From Anaerolineae bacterium (GTDB taxonomy: Bacteria > Chloroflexota > Anaerolineae > Aggregatilineales > Phototrophicaceae), in the NCBI GenBank assembly GCA_022843385.1, contig JALHNT010000010.1, positions 1 through 64,000 of the forward strand: a DNA stretch of 64,000 bases, written 5' to 3'. Under the pieces are notes generated by a model. That model worked only from the letters and a program-made list of their open reading frames with translations, ran no database searches and had not been told where the DNA came from. Positions within the stretch are counted from its first letter, which is position 1. Each line of letters opens with the position of its first letter. Shown here piece by piece: positions 8,642-16,522 of this stretch. The position numbers and the translations under genes are program-made.

Positions 8642-8863
8642 TTACTCCTTGACATCCGGGACAGGGTCGTAGCCACCTGTGCTGAACGGATGGCAGCGGG
8701 CAATGCGCTTGATGCCCATCCACCCGCCACGAACCACCCCGAATCGTTGAATCGCTTCGTACATATACATCGAACAGGTTGGCTCGTAGATACAAGCGGA
8801 AGGCAGTACAGGAGAGATGAAGCGCTTATAAAAGCGGATTAATCCCAGTGCAATTGACTTCAC
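8642..8863 (-). CDS. yidD: Membrane protein insertion efficiency factor YidD
   Basis: 73 residues with the invariant YidD features: '[28 protein letters not shown]' (three Cys) and '[20 protein letters not shown]'. YidD is a small inner-membrane-associated helper of YidC. GTG 8863 was chosen because GAGGG lies a few bases upstream and the protein then has the normal length; a longer frame would run into rnpA. It starts 11 bases after the rnpA stop. Confidence 0.93.
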   Translation of the reverse strand: MKSIALGLIRFYKRFISPVLPSACIYEPTCSMYMYEAIQRFGVVRGGWMGIKRIARCHPFSTGGYDPVPDVKE

Positions 8864-8873
8864 AGTGTGTCCC

Positions 8874-9206
8874 TCATACCAATTCAACCTGTCGCAGCAG
8901 TTCCCAGATTTGGCGTTGAACCAATGAGAAGGGCTGCTCAACGAGAGACGGACGTGCCACCAACACCACATCATAGCCGACACGGATACTGGGGATCATC
9001 AATCGTACCCCTTCGCGGAGTAAGCGCCGCACCCGATTCCGTGTCACCGCTTTCCCCAACCGTTTCGATGTGACGAACCCATAACGGTTGTGCGCCAGAT
9101 CATTGGGCAAAACGCTCACCGAGAGATATCGATTCTGTGCGTTTCGCCCCAACTGCTTCAGGCGGCTAAAATCTTCGCTTCGGCGCAAGCGTTGCTGCCG
9201 CTGCAT
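8874..9206 (-). CDS. rnpA: Ribonuclease P protein component
   Basis: 110 residues, basic. The RNR motif is visible in '[12 protein letters not shown]' and the N-terminus '[19 protein letters not shown]' is typical. The protein binds RNase P RNA and helps cleave 5' leaders from pre-tRNAs. It follows rpmH by 8 bases, the standard arrangement. Confidence 0.95.
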   Translation of the reverse strand: MQRQQRLRRSEDFSRLKQLGRNAQNRYLSVSVLPNDLAHNRYGFVTSKRLGKAVTRNRVRRLLREGVRLMIPSIRVGYDVVLVARPSLVEQPFSLVQRQIWELLRQVELV

Positions 9207-9214
9207 GACCGGCT

Positions 9215-9391
9215 TCAGGCTTTCCAGTTGACTTTCTTAACATGGTTCGGCGTGACCGCGAGCACATGGCGACCCCGGGCACGACGCGCCTTAATGACCC
9301 GACGACCATTCTTGGTCTGCATCCGCTGGCGGAATCCGTGAACGCGCTTGCGACGGCGAATTTTCGGCTGGTAGGTGCGCTTGGTAGACAT
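9215..9391 (-). CDS. rpmH: 50S ribosomal protein L34
   Basis: 58 residues: [20 protein letters not shown], then '[21 protein letters not shown]', ending 'HVKKVNWKA'. It is slightly longer than the usual 44-46 residues because of a short C-terminal extension ([17 protein letters not shown]). It is the first gene of the rpmH-rnpA-yidD-lipoprotein-yidC-jag-pfkB-amidohydrolase operon and is read from the promoter at 9432-9461. Confidence 0.95.
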   Translation of the reverse strand: MSTKRTYQPKIRRRKRVHGFRQRMQTKNGRRVIKARRARGRHVLAVTPNHVKKVNWKA

Positions 9392-9431
9392 ACATTCCTC
9401 TTCAAGGTTTCAGCGAACGATATGGTTCGCA

Positions 9432-9461
9432 AGTATATACTACCACTTGCGCACGGGTCAA
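9432..9461 (-). promoter_or_regulatory. Probable sigma-70 promoter of the rpmH operon
   Basis: On the minus strand, TTGACC (9456-9461) and TATACT (9432-9437) are separated by 18 bases, about 40 bases before the rpmH start. Confidence 0.65.
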
Positions 9462-9469
9462 CCCGACGC

Positions 9470-9499
9470 TTGCAACAGTCTGGCATTGTCCACTATAAT
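9470..9499 (+). promoter_or_regulatory. Probable sigma-70 promoter for the 9571-11600 operon
   Basis: TTGCAA (9470-9475) and a perfect TATAAT (9494-9499) with 18-base spacing, divergent from the rpmH promoter. The predicted leader is about 65 bases. Confidence 0.65.
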
Positions 9500-9570
9500 T
9501 ATACTTCAGTTTAATTCCGGTTAAATTATGTCTCTCTCCCCCGCCTATTCATCTGGAGTCTTGCAGTTTG

Positions 9571-11151
9571 ATGAAGCCGAACCACTTATGGGCGCGTAAC
9601 TTTACCATCGACAAAGATGACATCGAGTTTTTGACTGGTCTGCTCCTCGAACGCGAAACCCCTCTGGGTACCGAGGATCTGGCGCGAGCATTAATCGAAG
9701 AACGTATCAACCGCGAGGTGGCGACTTTTCAGGAGCGCTATCGCGATGCTCGGCTGTACAAGCCGTCGTCAAGTTATGAAATTGGGCAGCGCCTGGTTTT
9801 CTCTGAATTTGATTACGAGACCGGGGTCGTCGTCGCCGTGCGCCCCGGCAAGAACCCTGACTATGGTGAATTCAAGGCGCTGGCGATTGAATTTGATGAC
9901 ACTGATCTGAATTCCGGACGCAAGCTACGTGAGTTTGCAGCGGAGCTTCAGATGGCCCACGATCTGAGTCAGCGTCTGGATGACGAAAACGGTCTCGGCA
10001 TCCTTGCCGACATCACGGCGGATGGCGTCATGGAGCAGTCCGGCGACGAGATCATCAGTCGCCTGGAAGAGCGCCTGCGCGCCTCCAGCGATTTGATTTT
10101 CATGGCGCGTAAGTGGTTCCCGCGCGATCTGCTGATGGAAGCCAACATTGGTCACATGAATCTGGCCGAAGCGGTTCTGGATATGATGGGCGGTGGGCCA
10201 ATGCTCACCGAACAAATTCTGAACGATATTGGTGGGCTGGGCAAAGCGCCGATGGCACTCCAGGTCTTCTCGATGAATTTTGCCTTGAACAAGGATGATC
10301 GCTTCGATGAAGTGGGGCCGGCTGGCGAAGTGTTGTGGCATCTGACCCGCCTGGAGCCAGAAGAAGTTCAGAAGACCCCACCCATGCTGCGTTATACGCC
10401 GATTGAGTATGACCGTAGCGGCTTGACTCCCTCCTTGCTCATGCTTGAAGCCGATCTGGATGATGAGCATTCCAATATTCCACCGGCTGACGATCTGGAA
10501 GCTGTGACTATCACCCTTGCTTACCCCCATCGTCGTCTGGGGACTCTGCCGCTGAGTCTGCGGACGGCAACTGTCTTCCCGACGGCTCGCCAGACTCCCC
10601 GTGTTTCCTTCACACTGATTGATGGACAGGACGGGGAAGAGTATCCCGCCTGGGTGGTGCGTAAAGAGCGCTATGTGTTCGGCCTGGCGAAGTTCTACCG
10701 CAAGCACAAGCTGCCGGTGGGGGCTTATGTGACCGTCAGGAAGAGCGATCAGGCTGGGAAAGTGGTAGTTGATTTCCGTGCTCACAAACCCCGCACTGAA
10801 TGGATTCGGCTGATTACGCCGAAGGGCGACCTGATGGCCTTTGAGAATCACAAACGCGCCATCGGTGCCGAGTATGATGACCTGATGATCCTGGGTGCCG
10901 ACGATCTGGCGGGTGTGGATGCGCTTTTCCAGGCCAATATCCAGCAGCGTAAAAGCCTGGTCTCTATCCTGCGCAGCATCATGCCCTCGCTCGGTGCCTT
11001 GACGCCCCAGGGAACCGTTCACGCGAAGACTTTGTACAGCGCGGTCAATGTGTTGCGGCGCTGTCCGCCAGGGCCGATCTTCGCGGCGCTGGTCAATAAC
11101 CCTGATTTCCAGAATACCGGCGGCGATTACTGGAAGCTGAACGCCGACTAG
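9571..11151 (+). CDS. Conserved-looking protein of unknown function, possible winged-helix repeats
   Basis: 526 residues, soluble, acidic to neutral, no signal peptide. I do not recognise a named family. The segment around 195-260 ('QILNDIGGLGKAPMALQVF', 'ALNKDDRFDEVGP', 'EVLWHLTRLEP') and the C-terminus ('YSAVNVLRRCPPGPIFAALV', 'PDFQNTGGDYWKL') both resemble HARE-HTH-like winged-helix folds, in which a 'D-x-R/F-F-x-x-V/T-G' wing ends in 'W/Y-x-L'. This is weak inference. The start is ATG 9571 (MKPNHLWARN), with TTG 9568 just ahead; GGAG is at 9555. It precedes the 145-residue gene by 11 bases with its own strong promoter, opposite rpmH. Lineage-specific nucleic-acid-binding or transcription-related proteins are plausible. 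Confidence 0.6.
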   Translation: MKPNHLWARNFTIDKDDIEFLTGLLLERETPLGTEDLARALIEERINREVATFQERYRDARLYKPSSSYEIGQRLVFSEFDYETGVVVAVRPGKNPDYGEFKALAIEFDDTDLNSGRKLREFAAELQMAHDLSQRLDDENGLGILADITADGVMEQSGDEIISRLEERLRASSDLIFMARKWFPRDLLMEANIGHMNLAEAVLDMMGGGPMLTEQILNDIGGLGKAPMALQVFSMNFALNKDDRFDEVGPAGEVLWHLTRLEPEEVQKTPPMLRYTPIEYDRSGLTPSLLMLEADLDDEHSNIPPADDLEAVTITLAYPHRRLGTLPLSLRTATVFPTARQTPRVSFTLIDGQDGEEYPAWVVRKERYVFGLAKFYRKHKLPVGAYVTVRKSDQAGKVVVDFRAHKPRTEWIRLITPKGDLMAFENHKRAIGAEYDDLMILGADDLAGVDALFQANIQQRKSLVSILRSIMPSLGALTPQGTVHAKTLYSAVNVLRRCPPGPIFAALVNNPDFQNTGGDYWKLNAD

Positions 11152-11162
11152 GAGAAATTGTC

Positions 11163-11600
11163 ATGTCCAGTAGTCCGACAAAACCAGCGGCGCTCGTCAA
11201 GCCGACGCTGGATACCAAGTTCCATATTGACTATAGCTGGTGGGAGAAAAGCTCGGAAGATCTGCGCACCTATCTGCTCAGTCACCTGCTGCCCGAACAG
11301 CGCGAACGCCTGAGCCAGACCAACGAAACGCGCTTAGTGGATTACATCGATCCCGAAACCGGTGAGGTGTTCGAGCTGGATGAACTGGGCTTGGCGATCC
11401 AGGTGGCGGCAGAAGACACCAACTTCATCAATCCGCAGACCAGCCTGGTCGACAGCATCTTTCGCGTCTTCCTGGCGAATGGCAACCTGCCGATGACCCC
11501 CACCGAGCTGGCGGAAGAGACCGAGCGTTCGGCGACGACCATCCTGAAGACCCTGAGTGGCGCACAGGTTTACAAGGGGATTCGCCCGCTTACGTCGTGA
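11163..11600 (+). CDS. Small protein of unknown function with C-terminal HTH-like segment
   Basis: 145 residues, second gene of the operon begun at 9571, with AGGAG 8 bases before its ATG. The middle is acidic; the last third ('MTPTELAEETERSATTILKTLSGAQVY') reads like a helix-turn-helix, where 'PTELAEETERS' would be the first helices and 'TTILKTLSG' the recognition helix. No named family is recognised. A strong terminator follows (11627), so the operon holds only these two genes. Confidence 0.6.
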   Translation: MSSSPTKPAALVKPTLDTKFHIDYSWWEKSSEDLRTYLLSHLLPEQRERLSQTNETRLVDYIDPETGEVFELDELGLAIQVAAEDTNFINPQTSLVDSIFRVFLANGNLPMTPTELAEETERSATTILKTLSGAQVYKGIRPLTS

Positions 11601-11626
11601 GTGGGGATGCGATGGGTGTTGTTGAG

Positions 11627-11655
11627 AAGGCGCAGTGATGGCTGCGCCTTTTGAT
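11627..11655 (+). terminator. Rho-independent terminator after the 9571-11600 operon
   Basis: Perfect 9-base arms AAGGCGCAG / CTGCGCCTT around a 6-base loop, followed by TTG and further T bases. Confidence 0.8.
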
Positions 11656-11671
11656 TCCAGCAGTGAGGTAC

Positions 11672-11694
11672 AAAAAAAGCGCCTGTAGCGCTTT
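11672..11694 (-). terminator. Rho-independent terminator of the tRNA pair
   Basis: On the minus strand, AAAGCGC and GCGCTTT form a 7-base stem with a 5-base loop, and the stem runs into seven consecutive T. It starts 12 bases past the end of the downstream tRNA. Confidence 0.8.
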
Positions 11695-11706
11695 GATGGG
11701 ACGTTT

Positions 11707-11783
11707 TGGTGGTGATAGGTAGACTCGAACTACCGACCTCGAGATTATGAGTCCCGCGCTCTAACCGGCTGAGCTATATCACC
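11707..11783 (-). tRNA. tRNA with CAU anticodon (elongator Met or Ile2)
   Basis: Complete cloverleaf of 77 bases with encoded CCA: acceptor GGTGATA/TATCACC, D-stem GCTC/GAGC, anticodon stem CGGGA/TCTCG (one G-U pair), loop CTCATAA with anticodon CAT, T-stem GGTAG/CTACC, discriminator A. The anticodon stem lacks the three G-C pairs of an initiator. CAU can be elongator Met or, if C34 is lysidinylated, Ile2; sequence alone does not settle this. Confidence 0.92.
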
Positions 11784-11791
11784 AGACTGAG

Positions 11792-11863
11792 TAGCGGGGG
11801 TAGGACTCGAACCTACGACCTCCGGGTTATGAGCCCGACGAGCTTCCTCTGCTCTACCCCGCA
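11792..11863 (-). tRNA. Initiator tRNA-fMet (CAU)
   Basis: 72 bases without encoded CCA (the next bases are CTC). Hallmarks of the initiator: acceptor GCGGGG/CCCCGC preceded by an unpaired first base (T1 opposite T72), and three consecutive G-C pairs under the anticodon loop (TCGGG / CCCGG around CTCATAA). T-stem GTAGG/CCTAC. The D-loop is short, seven bases. It lies 8 bases upstream of the other CAU tRNA, so they form one transcript. Confidence 0.93.
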
Positions 11864-11918
11864 ATGTGAGGAGAATAGTATCATCGGGCTACAGGGGTGT
11901 CAATGGTGACTTCTGAGT

Positions 11919-12821
11919 TCAGGCATCGTTGGCTTCAATCGCGGCCTGTGTGATCTGATGGATTTCATCCAGCGATGCACCACGCGCTTTTTCCAGCCGG
12001 GCGTAGCGTTTCTGATACTGCATCATGGCGTAACTCACAAAATCGTCGACCTTCAGGCCAAATGGCACCGGGTCGTAAGCCTCGAAAATTTCATTGATGA
12101 TCGCAACGGCCTGCATCAGAAGCTGGTTCATGGTGTTCTGCGCGACATCCCACAGCGTATCATCGGAGGCAATCAGCCGTGATATGAGGAAGATGCCATA
12201 GGCGATATGGCGCGACTCGTCCTGTTTCAGCAAATCAATCCCATGCATGGTTCCGGGCATGAGCTGGTTGTCGCGCAGCATGGTGTAGTAGGCATGATAG
12301 CCGGTTTCGGCCAAAACCCCTTCCACGATCATGTTGTAAGTCACTGATGCCTGAATCTGGGCGATAGATGACGAATCCGTCAGCAACCGGTTGAGCGCGT
12401 TCGGCAGGGCATCATAGAATAACGCCCGATAATTATCCGTGTGGAAACGGCTGAGATCGCCCGGATGTCCCGCGACTTCACCCAGAAAGCGGCTGAAGAA
12501 ATCCGTGTGTTTCGCCTCTTCCCATAAGAAACTGGTCAGGTAAATCTCTTCTTCCAACCGTCCTTCACGGGCGATGGTCAGGATGAGCGGCAGCAGCTCC
12601 AGCGTGACCGCTTCTTCACCGCCCTGAAACAGCGATGTCAGATGGAGAATGACTTCTTTCTCTTCCGCAGTCAGCCCTTGCCAATCGCTTTGATCCTGTG
12701 ACAGATCAATCTCAGACGGATTCCATATGCCGAACCGCTTGGCCTTTTCAAATAACTTCATGGGCGGCAGATGGCGCTGTAACCCGCGTGTCGTCGTGGC
12801 AAATTCGGTACCTGTCAACAT
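11919..12821 (-). CDS. R2-like ligand-binding oxidase (R2lox)
   Basis: 300-residue ferritin-fold di-metal protein. The metal ligands are in place: Glu69 (in QGGEEAV), Glu102 and His105 (EEAKH), Glu167, Glu202 and His205 (ESRH). Val72 and Tyr162 (YNMIVEG) are also present; in R2lox proteins they form a unique ether cross-link next to an Mn/Fe centre that binds a fatty acid. This pattern separates it from the ribonucleotide reductase R2 subunit, and no radical-reductase gene is nearby. ATG 12821 is chosen because GGGAG lies upstream and similarity begins at MLTGTEF; the first 16 residues of the longer frame are not family-like. The physiological substrate of R2lox is unknown. Confidence 0.9.
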   Translation of the reverse strand: MLTGTEFATTTRGLQRHLPPMKLFEKAKRFGIWNPSEIDLSQDQSDWQGLTAEEKEVILHLTSLFQGGEEAVTLELLPLILTIAREGRLEEEIYLTSFLWEEAKHTDFFSRFLGEVAGHPGDLSRFHTDNYRALFYDALPNALNRLLTDSSSIAQIQASVTYNMIVEGVLAETGYHAYYTMLRDNQLMPGTMHGIDLLKQDESRHIAYGIFLISRLIASDDTLWDVAQNTMNQLLMQAVAIINEIFEAYDPVPFGLKVDDFVSYAMMQYQKRYARLEKARGASLDEIHQITQAAIEANDA

Positions 12822-12995
12822 GATTATTCGCTCCCGGCATTGGACGATAGCCTGAAATGACTGTATCACAGAGTCGTGCCGCCTGGCTACTTCGACGCCT
12901 GCCCGACGCTCACCCGCTGATTCGCTGCTGCTGCCTGCGCAATTCAGCCGAATCCCGTTATCATCAAGACATACTCACATCCCCGGAGCTTCGTG

Positions 12996-13784
12996 ATGAT
13001 TAGCCGCCGTCAATTCACCCAAACCCTCCTCGCCTTCGGTTTGAGCAGCCTGATGCCCCGTCACCTGCTTGCCAGCGCCGAGAACGCCATCACCGTTCCA
13101 CCTTCGGTCATGCTCCACAGCCGCCACTGGCGCATCCTGCCGGATTTGCTCGTTCGTCTGCGCGACCTGGGTTATAGCGGCGTCACCTACCGCGATTGGG
13201 AGCAGGCCATCATCGGTCACACTACACTGCCGGAGCAGCCTGTCATCCTGTCTGTCGATGATGTGACCGCCGTGCAGGGCAGCCCAGCCTTCGCCTATTT
13301 CGAGCGTATGAAGGACAACTTTCTTGAGGCTGGCTTCGGAGCGGTGTTCGGTGTCATCACCCGACCGGACTTGCCCCAGGATACGGAACGTTGGGGACGA
13401 TTGAGCGCCTGGGCAGGGGAGGGCATAGAACTGGCGACCCATACTGCCCATCACTCCAATCTCGACAATCCCTCATGGTTAGTCGAGGACTATGAATCGG
13501 AGATCGTCGAATCCGCCGCAGTGATTGCCGAACGCACCGGCCAGCCGGTTCGCACCCTGATTACCCCCTATGGCAGCGGCTACGACATCGAACATCGGTC
13601 CATCAATCCACAGGTGTTATCCGCCTGTCGTCAGGCCAATCTGCGTTTCCTCGTCGGCATATCAACCGGGCAGCGGCATGTGCATCAGGACAATGAAGCC
13701 GGCGATGTGCTGTACGTCGGGCGCGCCAATCCCGGCGACGAGTACACGGTCAACGATGCCCTCTATTATGTTCAGTACTGGTGA
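12996..13784 (+). CDS. Polysaccharide-deacetylase-like protein with Tat-type signal
   Basis: 262 residues. The N-terminus 'ISRRQFTQTLLAFGLSSL' has a twin-Arg motif followed by a hydrophobic stretch and an 'LLASA' cleavage-like site, so it is probably exported folded. The rest is a NodB-type deacetylase domain: 'PVILSVDDVTA' stands for the usual 'TFDDG' (Asp-Asp kept, Gly lost) and 'IELATHTAHHSNL' provides the H-x3-H metal pair. The last motif region ('LITPYGSGY') fits motif 3. The likely substrate is a cell-surface N-acetylated glycan; the changed motif 1 makes activity uncertain. ATG 12996 has GGAG 7 bases upstream. Confidence 0.8.
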   Translation: MISRRQFTQTLLAFGLSSLMPRHLLASAENAITVPPSVMLHSRHWRILPDLLVRLRDLGYSGVTYRDWEQAIIGHTTLPEQPVILSVDDVTAVQGSPAFAYFERMKDNFLEAGFGAVFGVITRPDLPQDTERWGRLSAWAGEGIELATHTAHHSNLDNPSWLVEDYESEIVESAAVIAERTGQPVRTLITPYGSGYDIEHRSINPQVLSACRQANLRFLVGISTGQRHVHQDNEAGDVLYVGRANPGDEYTVNDALYYVQYW

Positions 13785-14461
13785 TAACGTGGTCAGCACA
13801 GTCGATGCGTCGATGCGCCAAAGACTTGACAGAACATAAATTCTGAACTAAACTGGTGATATGATGTTCGATGTTGTTTTCCCCCTGTTTATTCCCAGTT
13901 TTCAGCCTTCATCGTCCCTGACTCATCAACTGGCGGTTGCCTCTCCTGTTCTTGCCATCAGCAGCACTTTGATAGTGCAGCGGCGGTTCGCTCCCGTGCA
14001 GATGTTGCACTCGGCGATAGCAGCCGAAACTCAGCGCAGCGTGATATTGCACAAATGCGCTAACCTCCCGTCCAGCCGCCCGCACATTCGGCGACAAATG
14101 TGCAAAAACTGCAAAACAGTGAATCAATTGGCATCCACATCTGTACACCTGCGTCGTCTCCGCTTCGCACTCGTTCCGCCGGTTGCGGTCAGCTCCTCCC
14201 GTGATCTGCCGCCGAAAGCTTCGATCCGCCGGCGGCATATGGCTCGCGTGGACTCGCCGCGCAATGCGCCAGCTTCCTGCGTTTTCGCCACCGCGCGCCG
14301 GTCTTCATCCGCCACGTTCTCGTGTTGTCGCAGCCTGAGTCGGCACCCGGTCATCAACTTTCCCAAAGGCCATGATGGTCATGACTGACCCTACAAGCCG
14401 AGCCGATTTTGCATTACAATCACCCTTCGCTAAGAACTGACGTTCTGAACGGAGCGTGACC
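13785..14461. other. 677-base gap without a convincing gene
   Basis: A consensus promoter (13826-13854) reads into it, but no frame looks like a normal protein: the 175-codon plus-strand frame from 13861 is rich in Ser, Arg and Ala, like a random high-GC frame. Small hairpins are present, for example GCACATT / AATGTGC around 14082-14103 and a CCGCCGGCGG palindrome near 14230. The 13.98-14.13 kb part loosely resembles 39.24-39.36 kb. It could encode a structured RNA or be decayed sequence. The uvrB leader occupies the right end. Confidence 0.6.
13826..13854 (+). promoter_or_regulatory. Near-consensus sigma-70 promoter with no clear downstream gene
   Basis: TTGACA (13826-13831), 17-base spacer, TAAACT (13849-13854). 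The predicted start of transcription is at about 13861, exactly at an ATGATG, so a leaderless message or a non-coding RNA would begin there. Confidence 0.55.
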
Positions 14462-16474
14462 ATGCCCCCCTTCCAACTGGTATCTGACTATCATCCCACC
14501 GGCGACCAACCCACCGCGATTGCAGAACTGGTCGATGGCGTCCAGCAGGGCTTCCAGCATCAAACGCTGCTGGGGGCGACCGGTACCGGCAAGACCTACA
14601 CCATCGCCAATGTAGTGCAGAACCTTCAGCGTCCCACTCTGGTTCTCGCCCACAACAAGACGCTGGCCGCGCAGCTCTATGCCGAGTTCAAGGAATTCTT
14701 TCCCCGTAATGCTGTTGAATACTTCGTCAGCTATTATGACTACTACCAGCCGGAAGCCTATGTCCCGCGTCTCGATTTGCACATCGAGAAAGAAACTCAG
14801 ATCAACGAGCAGATTGACCGGCTGCGGTTAGCCGCGACCGCCGCCCTTTTCTCCCGCAAGGATGTGCTGATCGTCGCCTCCGTCTCCTGCATTTATGGTA
14901 TCGGCAGCCCGGAAGCCTGGGGCCGTTCTACTGTTGAACTGCGCGTGGGTGAAACTATCCGCCGCGAAGCGATCCTGCGCAAACTGGTCAATATCCAGTA
15001 TTCCCGCAATGATCTGGAGCTGCGACGTGGGACATTCCGCGCCAGAGGTGATACGCTGGAGATCGTTCCGGCCTATGCCGAGACCGCTTATCGTATCCTC
15101 CTGTTCGGTGATGAGATCGAACGCATCGCAGAGTTTGATGCGCTGACCGGTGAAATCTTCAACGAGTATGACGAACTCAAGATCTTCCCGGCCAAGCAGT
15201 TCGTGACTGATGATGACAAGATGAAACAAGCGCTTCATGACATCGAAGCTGAACTTGAGTCCACTATCTACCGCTTCAAGCAGGAAGGCAAGCTGGTGGA
15301 AGCCCAGCGCATCGAACAGCGTACCCATTACGACTTGGAGATGATCCGTGAGGTGGGTTACTCATCGGGCATTGAGAACTACTCGCGCCACCTCGATCAG
15401 CGTCCAGCCGGCAGCCCGCCCTCGACGCTGGTCGATTACCTGCCCTCGGATTTTCTGCTGGTGATCGACGAGAGCCACATGACCATTCCGCAATTGCGTG
15501 GCATGTACAAGGGCGACCAGATGCGTAAGATGAATTTGGTTGATTATGGCTTCCGCTTGCCCAGCGCACTGGATAACCGTCCCCTGAGCTTTGAAGAGTT
15601 CGAGAAGCGCATGGGCTGCACCATGTATGTCTCGGCCACGCCCGGCCCGTATGAACGCGAGATCAGCCAGCGCATTGTCCAGCAGGTGATTCGCCCCACT
15701 GGCATCCTCGATCCCGAGATCAGCGTTCGCCCGGTGGAAGGGCAGATCGATGATCTGTTGCAAGAGGTTGCGCTGCGGGTGAAGCGCGGGCAGCGCGTTC
15801 TGGTGACGACGCTCACCCAGCGCATGTCGGAGGAACTCGCCGGTTATATCAACGAGATGGGCATTCGCGCTCAATACCTGCACGCGGAGATTGAGACGCT
15901 GGAGCGCATCGAGATTCTGCGCGATCTGCGCCTCGGTGTCTATGATGTCCTGGTTGGCATCAACCTCCTGCGCGAGGGGTTGGATTTGCCGGAAGTCTCG
16001 CTGGTGGCGATTCTCGACGCCGACAAAGAGGGCTATCTGCGCTCAGAATCCGCGCTCATCCAGAACATGGGACGCGCCGCCCGTCATGTCGAAGGACAGG
16101 TCATCCTGTATGCCAATACCATGACCGACTCGATGCGACGCGCCATTGCTGAGACTAACCGCCGACGCGCGGTGCAGCAGGCCCACAATGAAAAGCACGG
16201 GATTCTGCCAACCACCATCATCAAGCAGGTACGTGATCTGACTGATCGGGTCAAGGCGATGGTGCAGGAAGATCATCAGGGTGCACTGGTCAACGGTCAA
16301 CTGGACATCACCGCGCTGCCGAAGGAAGAGATCAACAAGATGATCCGCGAACTCGAAAAAGAGATGAAGTCGGCGGCTCAGGCGCTGGAGTTCGAGAAAG
16401 CGGCTGCACTGCGCGATCAGATTACCGAGCTGCGTGGCGTATTGGTGGATAAGCAGGTCGAGTTAGTCAAGTAA
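14462..16474 (+). CDS. uvrB: Excinuclease ABC subunit B
   Basis: 670-residue helicase-like damage-verification subunit of nucleotide excision repair, acting with UvrA and UvrC. Walker A is GATGTGKT (38-45). The beta-hairpin that clamps DNA follows ('[17 protein letters not shown]'). '[11 protein letters not shown]' is the DE-box. Motifs V/VI are in '[19 protein letters not shown]' and '[11 protein letters not shown]'. The C-terminus carries the UVR motif ('[17 protein letters not shown]') that binds UvrC. ATG 14462 fits GGAG at 14451 better than GTG 14456. The gene stands alone and ends at a terminator. Confidence 0.97.
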   Translation: MPPFQLVSDYHPTGDQPTAIAELVDGVQQGFQHQTLLGATGTGKTYTIANVVQNLQRPTLVLAHNKTLAAQLYAEFKEFFPRNAVEYFVSYYDYYQPEAYVPRLDLHIEKETQINEQIDRLRLAATAALFSRKDVLIVASVSCIYGIGSPEAWGRSTVELRVGETIRREAILRKLVNIQYSRNDLELRRGTFRARGDTLEIVPAYAETAYRILLFGDEIERIAEFDALTGEIFNEYDELKIFPAKQFVTDDDKMKQALHDIEAELESTIYRFKQEGKLVEAQRIEQRTHYDLEMIREVGYSSGIENYSRHLDQRPAGSPPSTLVDYLPSDFLLVIDESHMTIPQLRGMYKGDQMRKMNLVDYGFRLPSALDNRPLSFEEFEKRMGCTMYVSATPGPYEREISQRIVQQVIRPTGILDPEISVRPVEGQIDDLLQEVALRVKRGQRVLVTTLTQRMSEELAGYINEMGIRAQYLHAEIETLERIEILRDLRLGVYDVLVGINLLREGLDLPEVSLVAILDADKEGYLRSESALIQNMGRAARHVEGQVILYANTMTDSMRRAIAETNRRRAVQQAHNEKHGILPTTIIKQVRDLTDRVKAMVQEDHQGALVNGQLDITALPKEEINKMIRELEKEMKSAAQALEFEKAAALRDQITELRGVLVDKQVELVK

Positions 16475-16483
16475 TCAGGTGAG

Positions 16484-16514
16484 AAAGGGGCAGATCGACA
16501 AACTTGCCCCTTTT
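16484..16514 (+). terminator. Bidirectional terminator between uvrB and the TIR gene
   Basis: AAAGGGGCA and TGCCCCTTT form a 9-base stem with a 12-base loop, with T-runs on the plus strand and a matching A-run start for the opposite strand. It lies between two convergent genes. Confidence 0.8.
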
Positions 16515-16522
16515 GAGATCGT

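Noticed and set aside
9392-9567. Possible replication origin next to rpmH
   Set aside because: No DnaA boxes (TTATnCACA type) are visible and no dnaA or dnaN gene is near; the region is fully explained by two divergent promoters.
13861-14388. 175-codon frame after the consensus promoter as a real protein
   Set aside because: Ser/Arg/Ala-biased composition and no domain; kept only as a possibility in the gap entry.
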